The notes: generated from the sequence alone by a model not told the origin. A DNA stretch of 64,000 bases from Streptomyces sp. NBC_01497 (GCF_036250695.1 NZ_CP109427.1:1922001-1986000); one strand, 5' to 3'; shown: positions 41,463-50,435, numbered from the stretch's first letter. Translations and numbers: made by a program.

Positions 41463-41492
41463 AAGTCGTTGACGGACACGACGCAACAGGCG

Positions 41493-43337
41493 TCAGACGG
41501 CTCCCGCCCCCGTGAGGGAACGGACCTCGGTCTCCGCGTACGCGGCCGGGTCCGCGGGCTCCGAGGAGAACAGCGTTCCCAGCCAGCCCGCGAGGAACCC
41601 GCACGGAATCGACACAAGGCCCGGGTTCTGCAGCGGGAAGACATGGAAGTCGACACCGGGGAACATCGCGTCGGAGCTGCCGGAGACGACAGGTGAGAAG
41701 ACCACGAGCAGGACGGCGGGGACCAGCCCCCCGTACACCGACCAGACCGCGCCCCGCGTCGTGAAGGACCGCCAGAACAGGGAGTACAGCAGGACGGGCA
41801 GGTTCGCCGACGCGGACACCGCGAACGCGAGCCCCACCAGGAACGCCACGTTGAGATCCTGCGCCAGCAGGCTCAGGCCGATGGCGACGGCCCCGATCCC
41901 GGCGGCGGAGAACCGCGCCACCGTCACCTCGCTCCAGGGTGTGGCGCCCCGCCCCGTGCTGTCCTGTGCGGTGCCGTCCTGATCTGGCGCACTCCGGTCC
42001 GGCGCGTCTCGATCCAGCGCACTCCGGTCCGGCGCGTCTCGATCCAGCGCACTCCGGTCCGGCGCGTCGCCGTCCGATGTCTCCCGATCCGACGTGTCCG
42101 GAACCGACGCCTCCTGGCCGGATCCGTCCGGTGCGCTCGCGCGCCGGCCGGGCCGCCGCTGCTCCGGGACCCGTCTCTTCGGGAGCCCTCGCTTGCGCAC
42201 GCGCGGCCTGCGCGACGCGTACAGGTCGTGTGCGACCGAGGCCGACGACGCCAGCGTGACACCGGCCACCACGGCCAGGATCGTCGCGAAGGCCACGGCG
42301 GCCACCACCGCGAACAGCACCGTGCCGCCCGTGGACCCCGCTCCCCCGCCGAGGTTCAGCGCCAGCAGCGGTACGGCCGTGTTGCCCGCGGCGTTGGACG
42401 TGCGCACCGCGTCCGAGCCGACCAGCGCGGCCGCCCCGAACCCCAGCACGATCGTCATCAGGTAGAAACTGCCGATCAGGCCGATGGACCAGACGACGGA
42501 CCGCCGTGCGGCGCGAGCCGTCGGCACCGTGTAGAACCGCGACAGGATGTGCGGCAGTCCGGCCGTGCCGAGGACCAGCGCGAGTCCGAGGCTGATGAAG
42601 TCGAACCGGGCCGCCCAGTCACCGCCGTACGCCCGTCCCGGGCCGAGGAACTCCTTGCCGTAGTCGCTGTGCGCGGCGGCCTGGACCAGCAGGGTGTTCA
42701 CGTTCCCGTGGAAACGCAGCAGGACCAGCACCGTCAGCGCGACCGCCCCCGCCATCAGGAGCACGGCCTTGACGATCTGGATCCAGGTGGTCGCCCGCAT
42801 CCCGCCGAGCGTCACGTAAACGACCATCAGGGCGCCCACGCCGATCACCGTCCAGGCCCGCGCCGCCGTTCCCGAGCCGCCGAGCAGCAGCGAGACCAGG
42901 CTGCCCGCCCCGACCATCTGCGCCACCAGGTAGAGCACCGACACCGTCACCGACGCCGTACCGGACGCGACCCTGACCGGCCGCTCGCGCATCCGCGCGG
43001 CGACGACGTCCGCCAGGGTGAACCGCCCGACGTTGCGCACCAGTTCGGCGACCAGGAGCAGCACGACCAGCCAGGCGACCAGGAAGCCGACGGAGTACAG
43101 CATCCCGTCGTAGCCGAACAGCGCGATCACGCCGGAGATGCCCAGGAAGGACGCGGCGGACATGTAGTCGCCGGCGATCGCGAACCCGTTCTCCATCGGG
43201 GAGAACAGCCGCCCGCCCGCGTAGAACTCCTCCGCCGAACCGTGCCTGTTGCGGCTCACCCAGGTCGTGATGGCGAGCGTGACCACGATGAAGGCGCTGA
43301 ACAGCACGAGCGCCAGGGTCTGGTGGTCACTCCTCAC
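41493..43337 (-). CDS. Sodium:solute symporter, ActP-like cation/acetate type
   Basis: A 614-aa membrane protein of the SSS family, close in type to acetate permease ActP. About 13 spans are visible, with the family motif GDYMSAASFLGISG near residue 55 and TAGLPHILSRFYTVP in the middle. Between spans (about residues 370-470) lies a hydrophilic insert rich in Arg, Asp, Ser and Pro, including three near-identical 10-residue repeats (DAPDRSALDR type). The GTG at 43337 has GGGAG 6 nt upstream and overlaps the DUF485 stop (GTGA). ActP paired with a DUF485 protein is a standard arrangement for acetate or pyruvate uptake. Confidence 0.9.
   Translation of the reverse strand: MRSDHQTLALVLFSAFIVVTLAITTWVSRNRHGSAEEFYAGGRLFSPMENGFAIAGDYMSAASFLGISGVIALFGYDGMLYSVGFLVAWLVVLLLVAELVRNVGRFTLADVVAARMRERPVRVASGTASVTVSVLYLVAQMVGAGSLVSLLLGGSGTAARAWTVIGVGALMVVYVTLGGMRATTWIQIVKAVLLMAGAVALTVLVLLRFHGNVNTLLVQAAAHSDYGKEFLGPGRAYGGDWAARFDFISLGLALVLGTAGLPHILSRFYTVPTARAARRSVVWSIGLIGSFYLMTIVLGFGAAALVGSDAVRTSNAAGNTAVPLLALNLGGGAGSTGGTVLFAVVAAVAFATILAVVAGVTLASSASVAHDLYASRRPRVRKRGLPKRRVPEQRRPGRRASAPDGSGQEASVPDTSDRETSDGDAPDRSALDRDAPDRSALDRDAPDRSAPDQDGTAQDSTGRGATPWSEVTVARFSAAGIGAVAIGLSLLAQDLNVAFLVGLAFAVSASANLPVLLYSLFWRSFTTRGAVWSVYGGLVPAVLLVVFSPVVSGSSDAMFPGVDFHVFPLQNPGLVSIPCGFLAGWLGTLFSSEPADPAAYAETEVRSLTGAGAV
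41981..42070. repeat. Three 30-bp tandem repeats inside the symporter gene
   Basis: Units start at 41981, 42011 and 42041; the last two differ at one position and the first at two or three. Each encodes ten residues of DAPDRSALDR type. As 30 is a multiple of three, copy number can change without breaking the frame. Confidence 0.9.
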
Positions 43338-43879
43338 GACGCTCTCCCTCTGCTCGCGGCCTGGCCGACGCCCCGGTCGAGCACGGTCCAGCGCAGTTCG
43401 AGCGCGGCCCGGTCCCGGTTCAGCCGGGCATGCCGTACGTACGCCCAGGTCAGCACGAACGTGGTCAGGAACTGGGCGAGCCCCGCGATCATCGCGACGT
43501 TCACGGCCCCCGCCACCGGGTGCGCCATGACCCCCGGCGCGAGCGTCGCCGCCAGCACGTAGGCCAGGTACCAGGAGAGGAAGGCGACGGTGGCGGGCAC
43601 GACGAAGCCGCGGTAACGGCCCCTCACCTCCAGGAAGGCGGCGCTGCGCTGCACCTCCTGGTAGATGTCCGCGGCGGTGTACGCGTGCGGCGCGTCCCGA
43701 GCTTCCTGCTCCCGCGCGGCACGCGGCGCCGCCGCCCGCGGGGTTCCGCTCTCGCCCCAGGCCCCGCCCCACGCACCGGCCGCACCGGCCGTGTAGTCCG
43801 CTTGATCCGCGTGATCCGCTTCGTACGGCGGGGTATCGAGCCGCATCACGGCGGCCTCGAGCCCTTGCTGCTTGTCCAC
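43334..43879 (-). CDS. DUF485 membrane protein, symporter partner
   Basis: A 181-aa protein with two membrane spans (VVPATVAFLSWYLAYVLAATL and VAMIAGLAQFLTTFVLTWAY) after a hydrophilic N-terminus of about 90 residues that includes an Ala/Gly-rich stretch. DUF485 proteins are encoded directly before ActP-type symporters and are thought to assist them. The GTG at 43879 has AAGGAG about 9 nt upstream. The stop overlaps the symporter start by 4 nt. The long N-terminal tail is larger than in the proteobacterial YjcH form. Confidence 0.85.
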   Translation of the reverse strand: MDKQQGLEAAVMRLDTPPYEADHADQADYTAGAAGAWGGAWGESGTPRAAAPRAAREQEARDAPHAYTAADIYQEVQRSAAFLEVRGRYRGFVVPATVAFLSWYLAYVLAATLAPGVMAHPVAGAVNVAMIAGLAQFLTTFVLTWAYVRHARLNRDRAALELRWTVLDRGVGQAASRGRAS

Positions 43880-43975
43880 CCGTCGAATCTCCTTGTCAGA
43901 CGGCCGATCCGGCCGTCCGGCAAGCATGTCGGGAACCCGGGACCGACATGCCCGGTCCGGGGCGGCTTCACCCCA

Positions 43976-44668
43976 TCAGGTGACGGATGTCCCGGGAGGC
44001 TCGATCAGTCCCCGTTGATACGCGTAACGGACGGCCTGCGCGCGGTCGCGCACGCCCGTCTTCGCGAAGAGGTTGTTGATGTGCGTCTTCACCGTGGCGG
44101 CACCGATGTGCAGCCGGCCGGAGATCTCCTTGTTGGACAGTCCCTCGGCGACCAGGGCGAGCACCTCGGCCTCCCGCGCGGTCAGCCCGTCCGGCAGTTG
44201 CACGGGCGGCGAGGCCACGGGCGGCGCCGTGAAACGCTCCAGCAGCCTGCGCTGCACGGCCGGAGCGAGCCCCGCCTGCCCCGCGAGCACGTCCTCCACC
44301 GCCCGGACGATCTCCTCGCCCTGCGCGTCCTTGGTCAGATAACCGCGCGCGCCCGCCTGGAGCGCGGCGAACAGCGACTCGTCGTCCGCGTACGTGGTGA
44401 GCACGACCACCTGGGTCCCCGGGTGGTCCCTGCGGATCCGCCGGGTCGCCTCGACGCCGTCGCAGCGGGGCATCCTGAGGTCCATCAGGACCACGTCCGG
44501 GGCGAGTTCGCCGACGAGGGCGACGGCCTCCTCGCCGTCCCTGGCCGCCCCGACCACCTCGATACCCGACAGCAGGCCGAGCAGCATCACGATGCCCTCG
44601 CGCACCACCGCCTGGTCGTCCGCGACGACCACCCGCGCGGGCCCGCCGCCCGCCCGCGCCCCCGTCAC
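43976..44668 (-). CDS. NarL/LuxR-type response regulator
   Basis: A 230-aa response regulator. The receiver domain has the acidic pair Asp17/Asp18, phosphorylation site Asp63 (VVLMDLRMP) and conserved Lys in YLTKDAQG. The C-terminal LuxR helix-turn-helix is LTAREAEVLALVAEGLSNKE followed by GAATVKTHINNLFAK. The GTG start overlaps the kinase stop by 4 nt. The stop is about 100 nt before the DUF485 gene, so the symporter could be a target, but nothing in the sequence proves it. Confidence 0.93.
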   Translation of the reverse strand: MTGARAGGGPARVVVADDQAVVREGIVMLLGLLSGIEVVGAARDGEEAVALVGELAPDVVLMDLRMPRCDGVEATRRIRRDHPGTQVVVLTTYADDESLFAALQAGARGYLTKDAQGEEIVRAVEDVLAGQAGLAPAVQRRLLERFTAPPVASPPVQLPDGLTAREAEVLALVAEGLSNKEISGRLHIGAATVKTHINNLFAKTGVRDRAQAVRYAYQRGLIEPPGTSVT

Positions 44669-45873
44669 GCCGGCACCCGCAGCCGCACGCTGTACCCCTT
44701 CCCCTCGGCCCCGTCCGGGCCCGCGTCCAGCGTGCCGCCGAGCAACTCGGCGCGTTCACGCATGCCGAGAAGACCGTAGCCGGATCCCGAGGAGGCGAGT
44801 TCCGCGGGCACGGCTCCGTCGCCGCCGGAATCCCGGACGCACAGGATCAGTTCGCCGGGGCCGTACGTGAGGTCGATGCGCACCCGGGCCCCGGGCGCGT
44901 GCTTGCGCACGTTCGTCAGGGCCTCCTGGGCGACCCTGCGCACGGTCTGCGAAGCCTGCGCGGGGACCGCGCGCGGCGTGCCCGCCACGTCGATCTCCGC
45001 CCCGTCGCACGCCGCGACCTCCCGGAGGTAGTCCCCCAGCGGCGCCATGTCGCCGCGCAGCGCCGACAGCGCCTGCCGGGTCTCCGAGAGGCCGTCGCGC
45101 GCCATGGACCGCGCGGCCACGACCCGCTCCAGGATCTGGTCCCGGAAGGGCCCCGGCTCCTCCTGCTCGATGCGCAGCCGCGCCGCTTCCAGGTGGACCA
45201 GCTGGGCGGAGAGGCTGTGCGCGAGGACGTCGTGGATGTCGCGCGCGATCCTGGCCCGCTCGCCGAGCGCCGCCGACTCGGCCTCGGCCGCGCGGGCCGC
45301 CCGCTCCTGCACCTTGAGCCGGTGGCGGGACTCCGCGTCGAGCCGGAGCACGAATCCGGCGAGCCCCGTGCCGAGGAGGGTGATGGCCGTCGCCAGCCAG
45401 GTCTCGTGGGTGACCACGGTGTAGCCGCCGAGCGCGACGACCGCGACCGGCACCCCCGCCGCCAGCGGCAGCCGCTGCACGCTGACGATCGCGCAGCCGA
45501 AGGAGAGCGACGCCACCGCCACGGAGAAACCCTGCCACTGCGCGAGGGCCGCGCCGACGAGCAGCAGGGTCGCGCACGCCAGCGAGACGACGAGCGCGTG
45601 CAGCCGGGTGGCGCGGTTGAAGGCCCAGATCAGCAGGGCGCACACCACGACGGCGCCCGCCGCCCCGAGGGCCTCGGCCCAGCCGTCGGTGTGGTGGTCG
45701 GCGAACACGGAGTAGATCAGGGCGGCCGGTACCACCGATCGCAGGAGCAGGCGCAGGGCCCGTCCCTGTCCGCCCCGACCGCCGGCGCCGCCCAGCACCC
45801 GCAGGGAGGGCCCGCCGAGGCGGACCTCGGTCGGCTCCCCCGCGGGCCAGGTCGTCCACGATCCCGGGATCAC
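44665..45873 (-). CDS. NarL-type sensor histidine kinase
   Basis: A 402-aa membrane kinase. About five or six hydrophobic segments (residues about 35-165) with little extracytoplasmic loop are followed by a HisKA_3 dimerisation domain with phosphoacceptor His214 in ARDIHDVLAHSL, and a HATPase domain (AQEALTNVRKHAPG, GSGYGLLGMRER). The GTG at 45873 has GGGGAAGGA about 8 nt upstream and overlaps the upstream membrane-protein stop by 4 nt. The three genes (membrane protein, kinase, regulator) form a tightly coupled operon. The signal is probably sensed in or near the membrane. Confidence 0.92.
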   Translation of the reverse strand: MIPGSWTTWPAGEPTEVRLGGPSLRVLGGAGGRGGQGRALRLLLRSVVPAALIYSVFADHHTDGWAEALGAAGAVVVCALLIWAFNRATRLHALVVSLACATLLLVGAALAQWQGFSVAVASLSFGCAIVSVQRLPLAAGVPVAVVALGGYTVVTHETWLATAITLLGTGLAGFVLRLDAESRHRLKVQERAARAAEAESAALGERARIARDIHDVLAHSLSAQLVHLEAARLRIEQEEPGPFRDQILERVVAARSMARDGLSETRQALSALRGDMAPLGDYLREVAACDGAEIDVAGTPRAVPAQASQTVRRVAQEALTNVRKHAPGARVRIDLTYGPGELILCVRDSGGDGAVPAELASSGSGYGLLGMRERAELLGGTLDAGPDGAEGKGYSVRLRVPA

Positions 45874-46391
45874 CCGCGGTCCTTCCCCGCTCGGCCGGCC
45901 ACAGCGACACCGTACGGCGCGGCCGTGCCCGGCGACAGCACGCCCGCGCGGTGCGCCAGCAGAACGGCGCGCAGCGCGAACGAGACACCGAGTGCGATCA
46001 GCAGCGCCCCGTACGACTGGTGGACGCCCGCCAGCGCGCCGGCTCCCATGATGCCGAGCCGGGCGGCAAGTCCGGCCAGCCAGACCCCCGCGGTGCCCTT
46101 CGTGCCGCGGGACCAGGCGCTGCCGTCGGAGTCGGTCCACACCCGGCTGGTCAGGGCCCAGCCGACGCCCATGAGCACGCCCACCACCAGTTCGGCGACC
46201 AGCAGTGCGGTGGAGACGCCCGCGTGGTGCGCGTCGATGACGTGCCCCTGCCCCAGGCCCAGGCTCACCATGACCACCGGCATGACCAGTTGGCGGCGGT
46301 TGCCGCCCCCGATCCGCTGGGGTCTGGTCTGCCGCGCGACCATCAGCGCGATCACGGCGACGACTACCAGGGCGTACAGCAGCTCACTCAT
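45870..46391 (-). CDS. Integral membrane protein (DUF1453-like)
   Basis: A 173-aa protein with four to five predicted spans (LLYALVVVAVIALMVA first), resembling the DUF1453/CcdC-like group. It is the first gene of the kinase-regulator operon, with GGAGG 9 nt before the ATG and a 4-nt overlap with the kinase start. The placement suggests a role in signal sensing together with the kinase, as an accessory membrane protein. Family assignment is by appearance and is tentative. Confidence 0.75.
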   Translation of the reverse strand: MSELLYALVVVAVIALMVARQTRPQRIGGGNRRQLVMPVVMVSLGLGQGHVIDAHHAGVSTALLVAELVVGVLMGVGWALTSRVWTDSDGSAWSRGTKGTAGVWLAGLAARLGIMGAGALAGVHQSYGALLIALGVSFALRAVLLAHRAGVLSPGTAAPYGVAVAGRAGKDRG

Positions 46392-46483
46392 GGCGGGACC
46401 TCCGGCGACGACACACGGTTCGATGTCCCCAAGGTACGGAGAAGCCCCAGGTCAGCGGATCAGCGCCAGGGTGGAACACAGGT

Positions 46484-46523
46484 GGAGGCCGGGTCTCCAC
46501 CCAGGGGTGGAGACCCGGCCTCC
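46484..46523. terminator. parE terminator
   Basis: A perfect 18-bp stem (GGAGGCCGGGTCTCCACC / GGTGGAGACCCGGCCTCC) with a 4-nt loop lies 43 nt after the parE stop on the minus strand. Confidence 0.88.
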
Positions 46524-46565
46524 CGCAGCGCGCGCCGAACGCCGGGAACCGGCCGCCGGGCGGGC

Positions 46566-48704
46566 TCAGGTGTCGATGCGGGAGCGGTCCAGCGTGGCCG
46601 CCGAGCTGCTGATGAACTCCTTGCGCGGCGCGACCTCGTTGCCCATCAGCAGGTCGAAGACCTGCTCCGACGCCTCCAGGTCGCTGATGTTGATGCGCCG
46701 CAGCGTGCGGTGGCGCGGGTCCATCGTCGTCTCCGCCAGCTGGTCCGCGTCCATCTCGCCGAGACCCTTGTAGCGCTGGATCGAGTCCTTGTAGCGGACA
46801 CCCTGTCGCTGGAACTCCAGCAGCGTCTGGCGCAGCTCCCCGTCCGAGTACGTGTACACGTAGCGGTCCTGGCCCTTCTTGGGCTGGACCAGCTCGACCC
46901 GGTGCAGCGGCGGCACGGCCGCGAAGACCCGGCCGGCCTCCACCATCGGGCGCATGTACCGCTGGAACAGCGTCAGCAGCAGGCACCGGATGTGCGCGCC
47001 GTCGACATCGGCGTCCACCAACAGGACGATCTTGCCGTAACGCGCCGCGTCGATGTCGAAGGTCCGGCCGGACCCCGCCCCTATGACCTGGATGATCGCG
47101 CCGCACTCGACGTTCTTCAGCATGTCGGAGACGGACGACTTCTGGACGTTGAGGATCTTGCCCCGGATCGGCAGCAGCGCCTGGAACTCACTGTTGCGGG
47201 CGAGCTTCGCCGTACCGAGGGCCGAGTCCCCCTCGACGATGAACAGCTCGCTGCGCTCGACGGCGTCGCTGCGGCAGTCGGCCAGCTTGGCGGGCAGCGA
47301 GGACGACTCCAGCGCCGTCTTCCTGCGCTGGGCCTCCTTGTGCTGGCGGGCCGCGATGCGGGTGCGGGCCGCCGCCACCACCTTGTCCAGGACGGCGCGG
47401 GCCTGCGCCTTGGCGTCGCGCTTGGTGGAGGTCAGGAACTCCTTGAGCTCCTTCGCGACGACGCCCGCGACGATCCTGTTGGCCGCCGAGGTGCCGAGCA
47501 CCTCCTTGGTCTGGCCCTCGAACTGCGGCTCCGCGAGGCGGACCGTGACGACCGCGGTCATGCCCTCCAGGGCGTCGTCCTTGACGACGTCGTCCTCGGC
47601 CACACGCAGCAGCTTGCTGGAGCGCAGCACCTCGTTGACCGTCTTGGCGATGGAGCGTTCGAACCCGCTGACGTGGGTGCCGCCCTTCGGGGTGGCGATG
47701 ATGTTGACGAAGGACTTGAGGTTCGTCTCGTAGCCCGTGCCCCAGCGCAGGGCGATGTCGACGCCCAGCTCCCTGGTGACTTCCGTCGGCGTCATGTGGC
47801 CGCGGTCGTCGAGGACGGGGACGGTCTCCTTGAAGGTGCCCTGACCGGTGAGCCGGAGGACGTCGCACACGGCCTTGTCCTGCGCCAGGTACTCGCAGAA
47901 CTCGCTGATCCCGCCGTCGTAGCGGAACGTCTCGACGCTCGGGCGGCCGGCCTGCGCGTCGCCTGCGCTGCCGTCCGGGAAACGCTGGTCCTTGACCACG
48001 ATCGTCAGGCCGGGCACCAGGAAGGCGGTCTGCCGGGCTCGCTGGTACAGGGTCTCCAGGGAGAGCTTGGCGTCCTTGAGGAAGATCTGCCGGTCCGCCC
48101 AGTAGCGCACCCGGGTGCCCGTACGGGTCTTCGGCACGCGCTTGCCCTTGAGCAGCCCGCTCGCGGGATCGAACGGCGCGTCGGGCCCCTGCTCGGTGAA
48201 GATGCCGGGGACGCCGCGGCGGAAGCTGACGGCGTGCGTGGCACCGTTGCGGTCGACCTCGACGTCCAGCCGCGCGGAGAGCGCGTTCACGACGGAGGCG
48301 CCGACACCGTGCAGGCCGCCGGAGGCCGCGTACGAGCCACCGCCGAACTTTCCGCCCGCGTGCAGCTTGGTCATGACGACCTCGATGCCCGACAGGCCCG
48401 TCTTCGGCTCGACGTCGACCGGGATGCCCCGGCCGTTGTCCTTGACCTCGACCGAGGAGTCCTCGTGGAGGATGACCTCGATGTGGTCGCAGTACCCGCC
48501 CAGGGCCTCATCGACGGAGTTGTCGATGATCTCCCAGAGGCAGTGCATGAGGCCTCTGCTGTCGGTGGACCCGATGTACATACCGGGTCGCTTCCGCACC
48601 GCCTCCAGACCTTCGAGAACGAGCAAATGCCGCGCGGTGTAGTTGGAACCGTCACGGTCCGCTGTCAGCAGCGCGGTGGACGGCACGGACGTATCGGCGG
48701 TCAC
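46566..48704 (-). CDS. parE: DNA topoisomerase IV subunit B
   Basis: A 712-aa GyrB/ParE family ATPase subunit that works with ParC to decatenate chromosomes. The GHKL ATPase domain has IDNSVDEAL (Mg/ATP contact), NGRGIPV and GGLHGVGASVVNAL. The TOPRIM domain carries VEGDSALG and the metal-binding DADVDGAH. It lacks the 165-residue insert of proteobacterial GyrB. The GTG at 48704 has GAGGAG 8 nt upstream; the longer frame to 48767 is rejected for lack of a site. Position next to the zinc-ribbon gene and hrdB is the typical Streptomyces order. Confidence 0.95.
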   Translation of the reverse strand: MTADTSVPSTALLTADRDGSNYTARHLLVLEGLEAVRKRPGMYIGSTDSRGLMHCLWEIIDNSVDEALGGYCDHIEVILHEDSSVEVKDNGRGIPVDVEPKTGLSGIEVVMTKLHAGGKFGGGSYAASGGLHGVGASVVNALSARLDVEVDRNGATHAVSFRRGVPGIFTEQGPDAPFDPASGLLKGKRVPKTRTGTRVRYWADRQIFLKDAKLSLETLYQRARQTAFLVPGLTIVVKDQRFPDGSAGDAQAGRPSVETFRYDGGISEFCEYLAQDKAVCDVLRLTGQGTFKETVPVLDDRGHMTPTEVTRELGVDIALRWGTGYETNLKSFVNIIATPKGGTHVSGFERSIAKTVNEVLRSSKLLRVAEDDVVKDDALEGMTAVVTVRLAEPQFEGQTKEVLGTSAANRIVAGVVAKELKEFLTSTKRDAKAQARAVLDKVVAAARTRIAARQHKEAQRRKTALESSSLPAKLADCRSDAVERSELFIVEGDSALGTAKLARNSEFQALLPIRGKILNVQKSSVSDMLKNVECGAIIQVIGAGSGRTFDIDAARYGKIVLLVDADVDGAHIRCLLLTLFQRYMRPMVEAGRVFAAVPPLHRVELVQPKKGQDRYVYTYSDGELRQTLLEFQRQGVRYKDSIQRYKGLGEMDADQLAETTMDPRHRTLRRINISDLEASEQVFDLLMGNEVAPRKEFISSSAATLDRSRIDT

Positions 48705-49150
48705 TCGGTTCGCTCCTCGCTGAATTTGAGATATGGCCCCGTGGGGTAAAGGCCCGGCCCCTGTCATCGGTCAGAGGGTACAGAGGCCTGGTAGAGCCGT
48801 TGTCACGCCACCCTCGTCCCGCGCCATGCTAGTGCACGTTCGTATACATGTTCGAAGGTTCGCCGCGGTGCCTCTCAGCTCACGTTCCCTTCCAGGCATG
48901 AACCATTTAGGCTCCGGGCACGTCCTCATCAACAACCGGCAAGCCGGCCGGGAGGACGAAGACCAGCACCACCCACCGACATCGATGCGAAATCCGTAAA
49001 GCTCAGCAATACGGCTCATTCGCCGCCAACCGTCAGCACTCCAGCACTTCGGAAGAATTTTTTCGAGGAATGGCCGCGAGCGGGAACGTTTTCGGACTGG
49101 TTGGATGTTGACCCTGGTACGACAGCTCGTCGAGCTAGAGAAGAGGCGAC
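48705..49150. other. Divergent promoter region, parE and small zinc-ribbon gene
   Basis: The 446-bp gap contains three GTTCG direct repeats (48838, 48850, 48858) near the parE side and TTGACC at 49108-49113 before the zinc-ribbon gene. GGAAC at 49083 with GTT at 49107 also fits a loose ECF-type promoter. No gene is seen; the 48771-49019 frames are short and lack ribosome binding sites. Confidence 0.5.
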
Positions 49151-49381
49151 GTGACTACTGTTCTGACCCCCGCGAGCCCCCTGACGGCGGGCGACCGCTG
49201 TGACCGATGCGGCGCCCAGGCCTACCTGCGCGTCCTGCTGAGCAGTGGCGGTGAGCTGCTCTTCTGTGCCCACCACGGGCGCAAGTTCGAGCCGGAACTC
49301 AAGAAGATCGCCGCGGAAATACAGGATGAGACCGACCGACTCACGGCGGTTCCTGCCGTGGCCGGTGACGAGGAGCACTGA
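49151..49381 (+). CDS. Small zinc-ribbon protein (DUF7455-like)
   Basis: A 76-aa protein with CDRCGAQAY near residue 17 and FCAHHGRKFEPEL near residue 40; the CxxC plus CxxH pattern should bind one zinc. The C-terminal third is helical and acidic. Small proteins of this type are encoded between parE and hrdB in Streptomyces, and I place it in the DUF7455 group from memory. GAGG lies about 5 nt before the GTG start. Function unknown. Confidence 0.78.
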   Translation: MTTVLTPASPLTAGDRCDRCGAQAYLRVLLSSGGELLFCAHHGRKFEPELKKIAAEIQDETDRLTAVPAVAGDEEH

Positions 49382-49424
49382 CGCCTCGCATCACACGACG
49401 AGCCGAGGGCCGCGCAAGCGGTCG

Positions 49425-49465
49425 ACGGGCGGCCGCCACCGCTTCACGCGATGGCGGCCGCCCGT
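49425..49465. terminator. Terminator of the zinc-ribbon gene
   Basis: A perfect 14-bp stem (ACGGGCGGCCGCCA / TGGCGGCCGCCCGT) with a 13-nt loop, 44 nt after the stop codon. Confidence 0.85.
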
Positions 49466-49528
49466 TCTCATCAGAGCCCGGCTCCCGGGGCCGCAGCGGG
49501 CCGCCCAGACCCCCTGAGGGGCCCCGAG

Positions 49529-49547
49529 GGAGTCCCGCCGGGACTCC
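49529..49547. terminator. Hairpin after the protease gene
   Basis: GGAGTCCCG and CGGGACTCC pair around a single base. It begins a few nucleotides past the protease stop on the minus strand. The one-base loop means the top pairs must open, leaving a stem of about 7 bp. Confidence 0.5.
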
Positions 49548-49553
49548 GGGAAG

Positions 49554-50435
49554 TCAGCGGCCGATCGCCCCGGCCACCGGCGGCAGGTCCGACGTGACCC
49601 GGGCGTAGACGCCTGGCGCGTCGGCAAGCCCGCAGCCGCTTCCCCACGAGACCAGGCCGATCAGCAGCCCCTGCGCGACCAGTGGGCCGCCGCTGTCGCC
49701 CTGGCAGGCGTCATGGCCGCCCTGCGCGTCACCCGCGCAGAGCATCGAGGACGACGCGTAGCGGGCGCCCGAGCCACCCGGGTAGGCCTTCTCGCACTGC
49801 GCGTCCGACAGGACCGTCACGGGCGACGAGCGCAGCGACGAGGCGTAGTCGCCCTGACCCGTGGTGTCACCCCACCCCAGCACCTGTGCCTCGCTGCCCG
49901 GCGCGGCCGCCGCGTCGCCCGGTGACGCGGGCCTGATGGCCGAGGCAGCCGGCAGCGGCGTCCGCAGCGTGAGAACCGCGATGTCGTTCTCGTTGCTGCT
50001 CGCGTGGTACGCCGGGTCCACCGCGTACGACGCCACAGCGACCGACCGACCGCCGGTCCCGGTGAGCCGGTCCCGCCCGGCGATCACCGTCAGGTCCCCG
50101 ACGTTGTCCGGTCCCTGGCCGAGCACGTCGGCGCTCATGCAGTGGGCGGCCGTGAGCACCCTCGTGGGGCCGACCAGCACACCCCCGCAGAACTGCCCCG
50201 CGCGGCCACCGCCGAAGCGGTCGGGGCTCGCCACCGCCACCACCCACGGGTGGTCCGCCGTGGAGGCGGGACGGCCGCCCACGACGACGCTGTCGGCCCC
50301 CGCCGGCGAGGCGGAGGCGAGTGGCAGCAGCGCTGTCGCGGTCAGGGCCGCGAGCCCCGCGTACACCGCCCGGGAAGCCCTCCGGGCCCCGGCGCGGCGC
50401 GCGGCGTGGTCGGCTCTGACAAGGGGGCGACGCAT
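49554..50435 (-). CDS. Secreted trypsin-like serine protease (S1 family)
   Basis: A 293-aa secreted protease. A long basic N-terminal region with several arginines and a hydrophobic core (AGLAALTATALLPLASASPAGA) forms the signal peptide; the arginine pattern lacks a clear twin-arginine motif. The mature S1 domain starts near VVVGGRPA, as expected for a form activated by cleavage before the VVGG. The triad is His in TAAHC, Asp in NENDIAVL and Ser in CQGDSGGPL. GDSGG and GSGCGLADAPGVYARV are typical; Asp five residues before the serine region (HDAC) predicts trypsin-like Arg/Lys specificity. AGGAG lies about 6 nt before the ATG at 50435. Confidence 0.92.
   Translation of the reverse strand: MRRPLVRADHAARRAGARRASRAVYAGLAALTATALLPLASASPAGADSVVVGGRPASTADHPWVVAVASPDRFGGGRAGQFCGGVLVGPTRVLTAAHCMSADVLGQGPDNVGDLTVIAGRDRLTGTGGRSVAVASYAVDPAYHASSNENDIAVLTLRTPLPAASAIRPASPGDAAAAPGSEAQVLGWGDTTGQGDYASSLRSSPVTVLSDAQCEKAYPGGSGARYASSSMLCAGDAQGGHDACQGDSGGPLVAQGLLIGLVSWGSGCGLADAPGVYARVTSDLPPVAGAIGR

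Larger units (their letters stand above)
41083..41492. other. Promoter region of the GH87 gene and end of the symporter operon
   Basis: The 410-bp gap includes the symporter terminator (41415-41462) and the GH87 upstream region. GCAAG words and a small inverted repeat lie at 41328-41361. An AT-richer stretch at 41150-41360 is the probable promoter zone. Confidence 0.55.

Noticed and set aside
48830..48862. LexA (SOS) box upstream of parE
   Set aside because: The GTTCG words are direct repeats and not the inverted CGAAC-N4-GTTCG arrangement of a LexA site.
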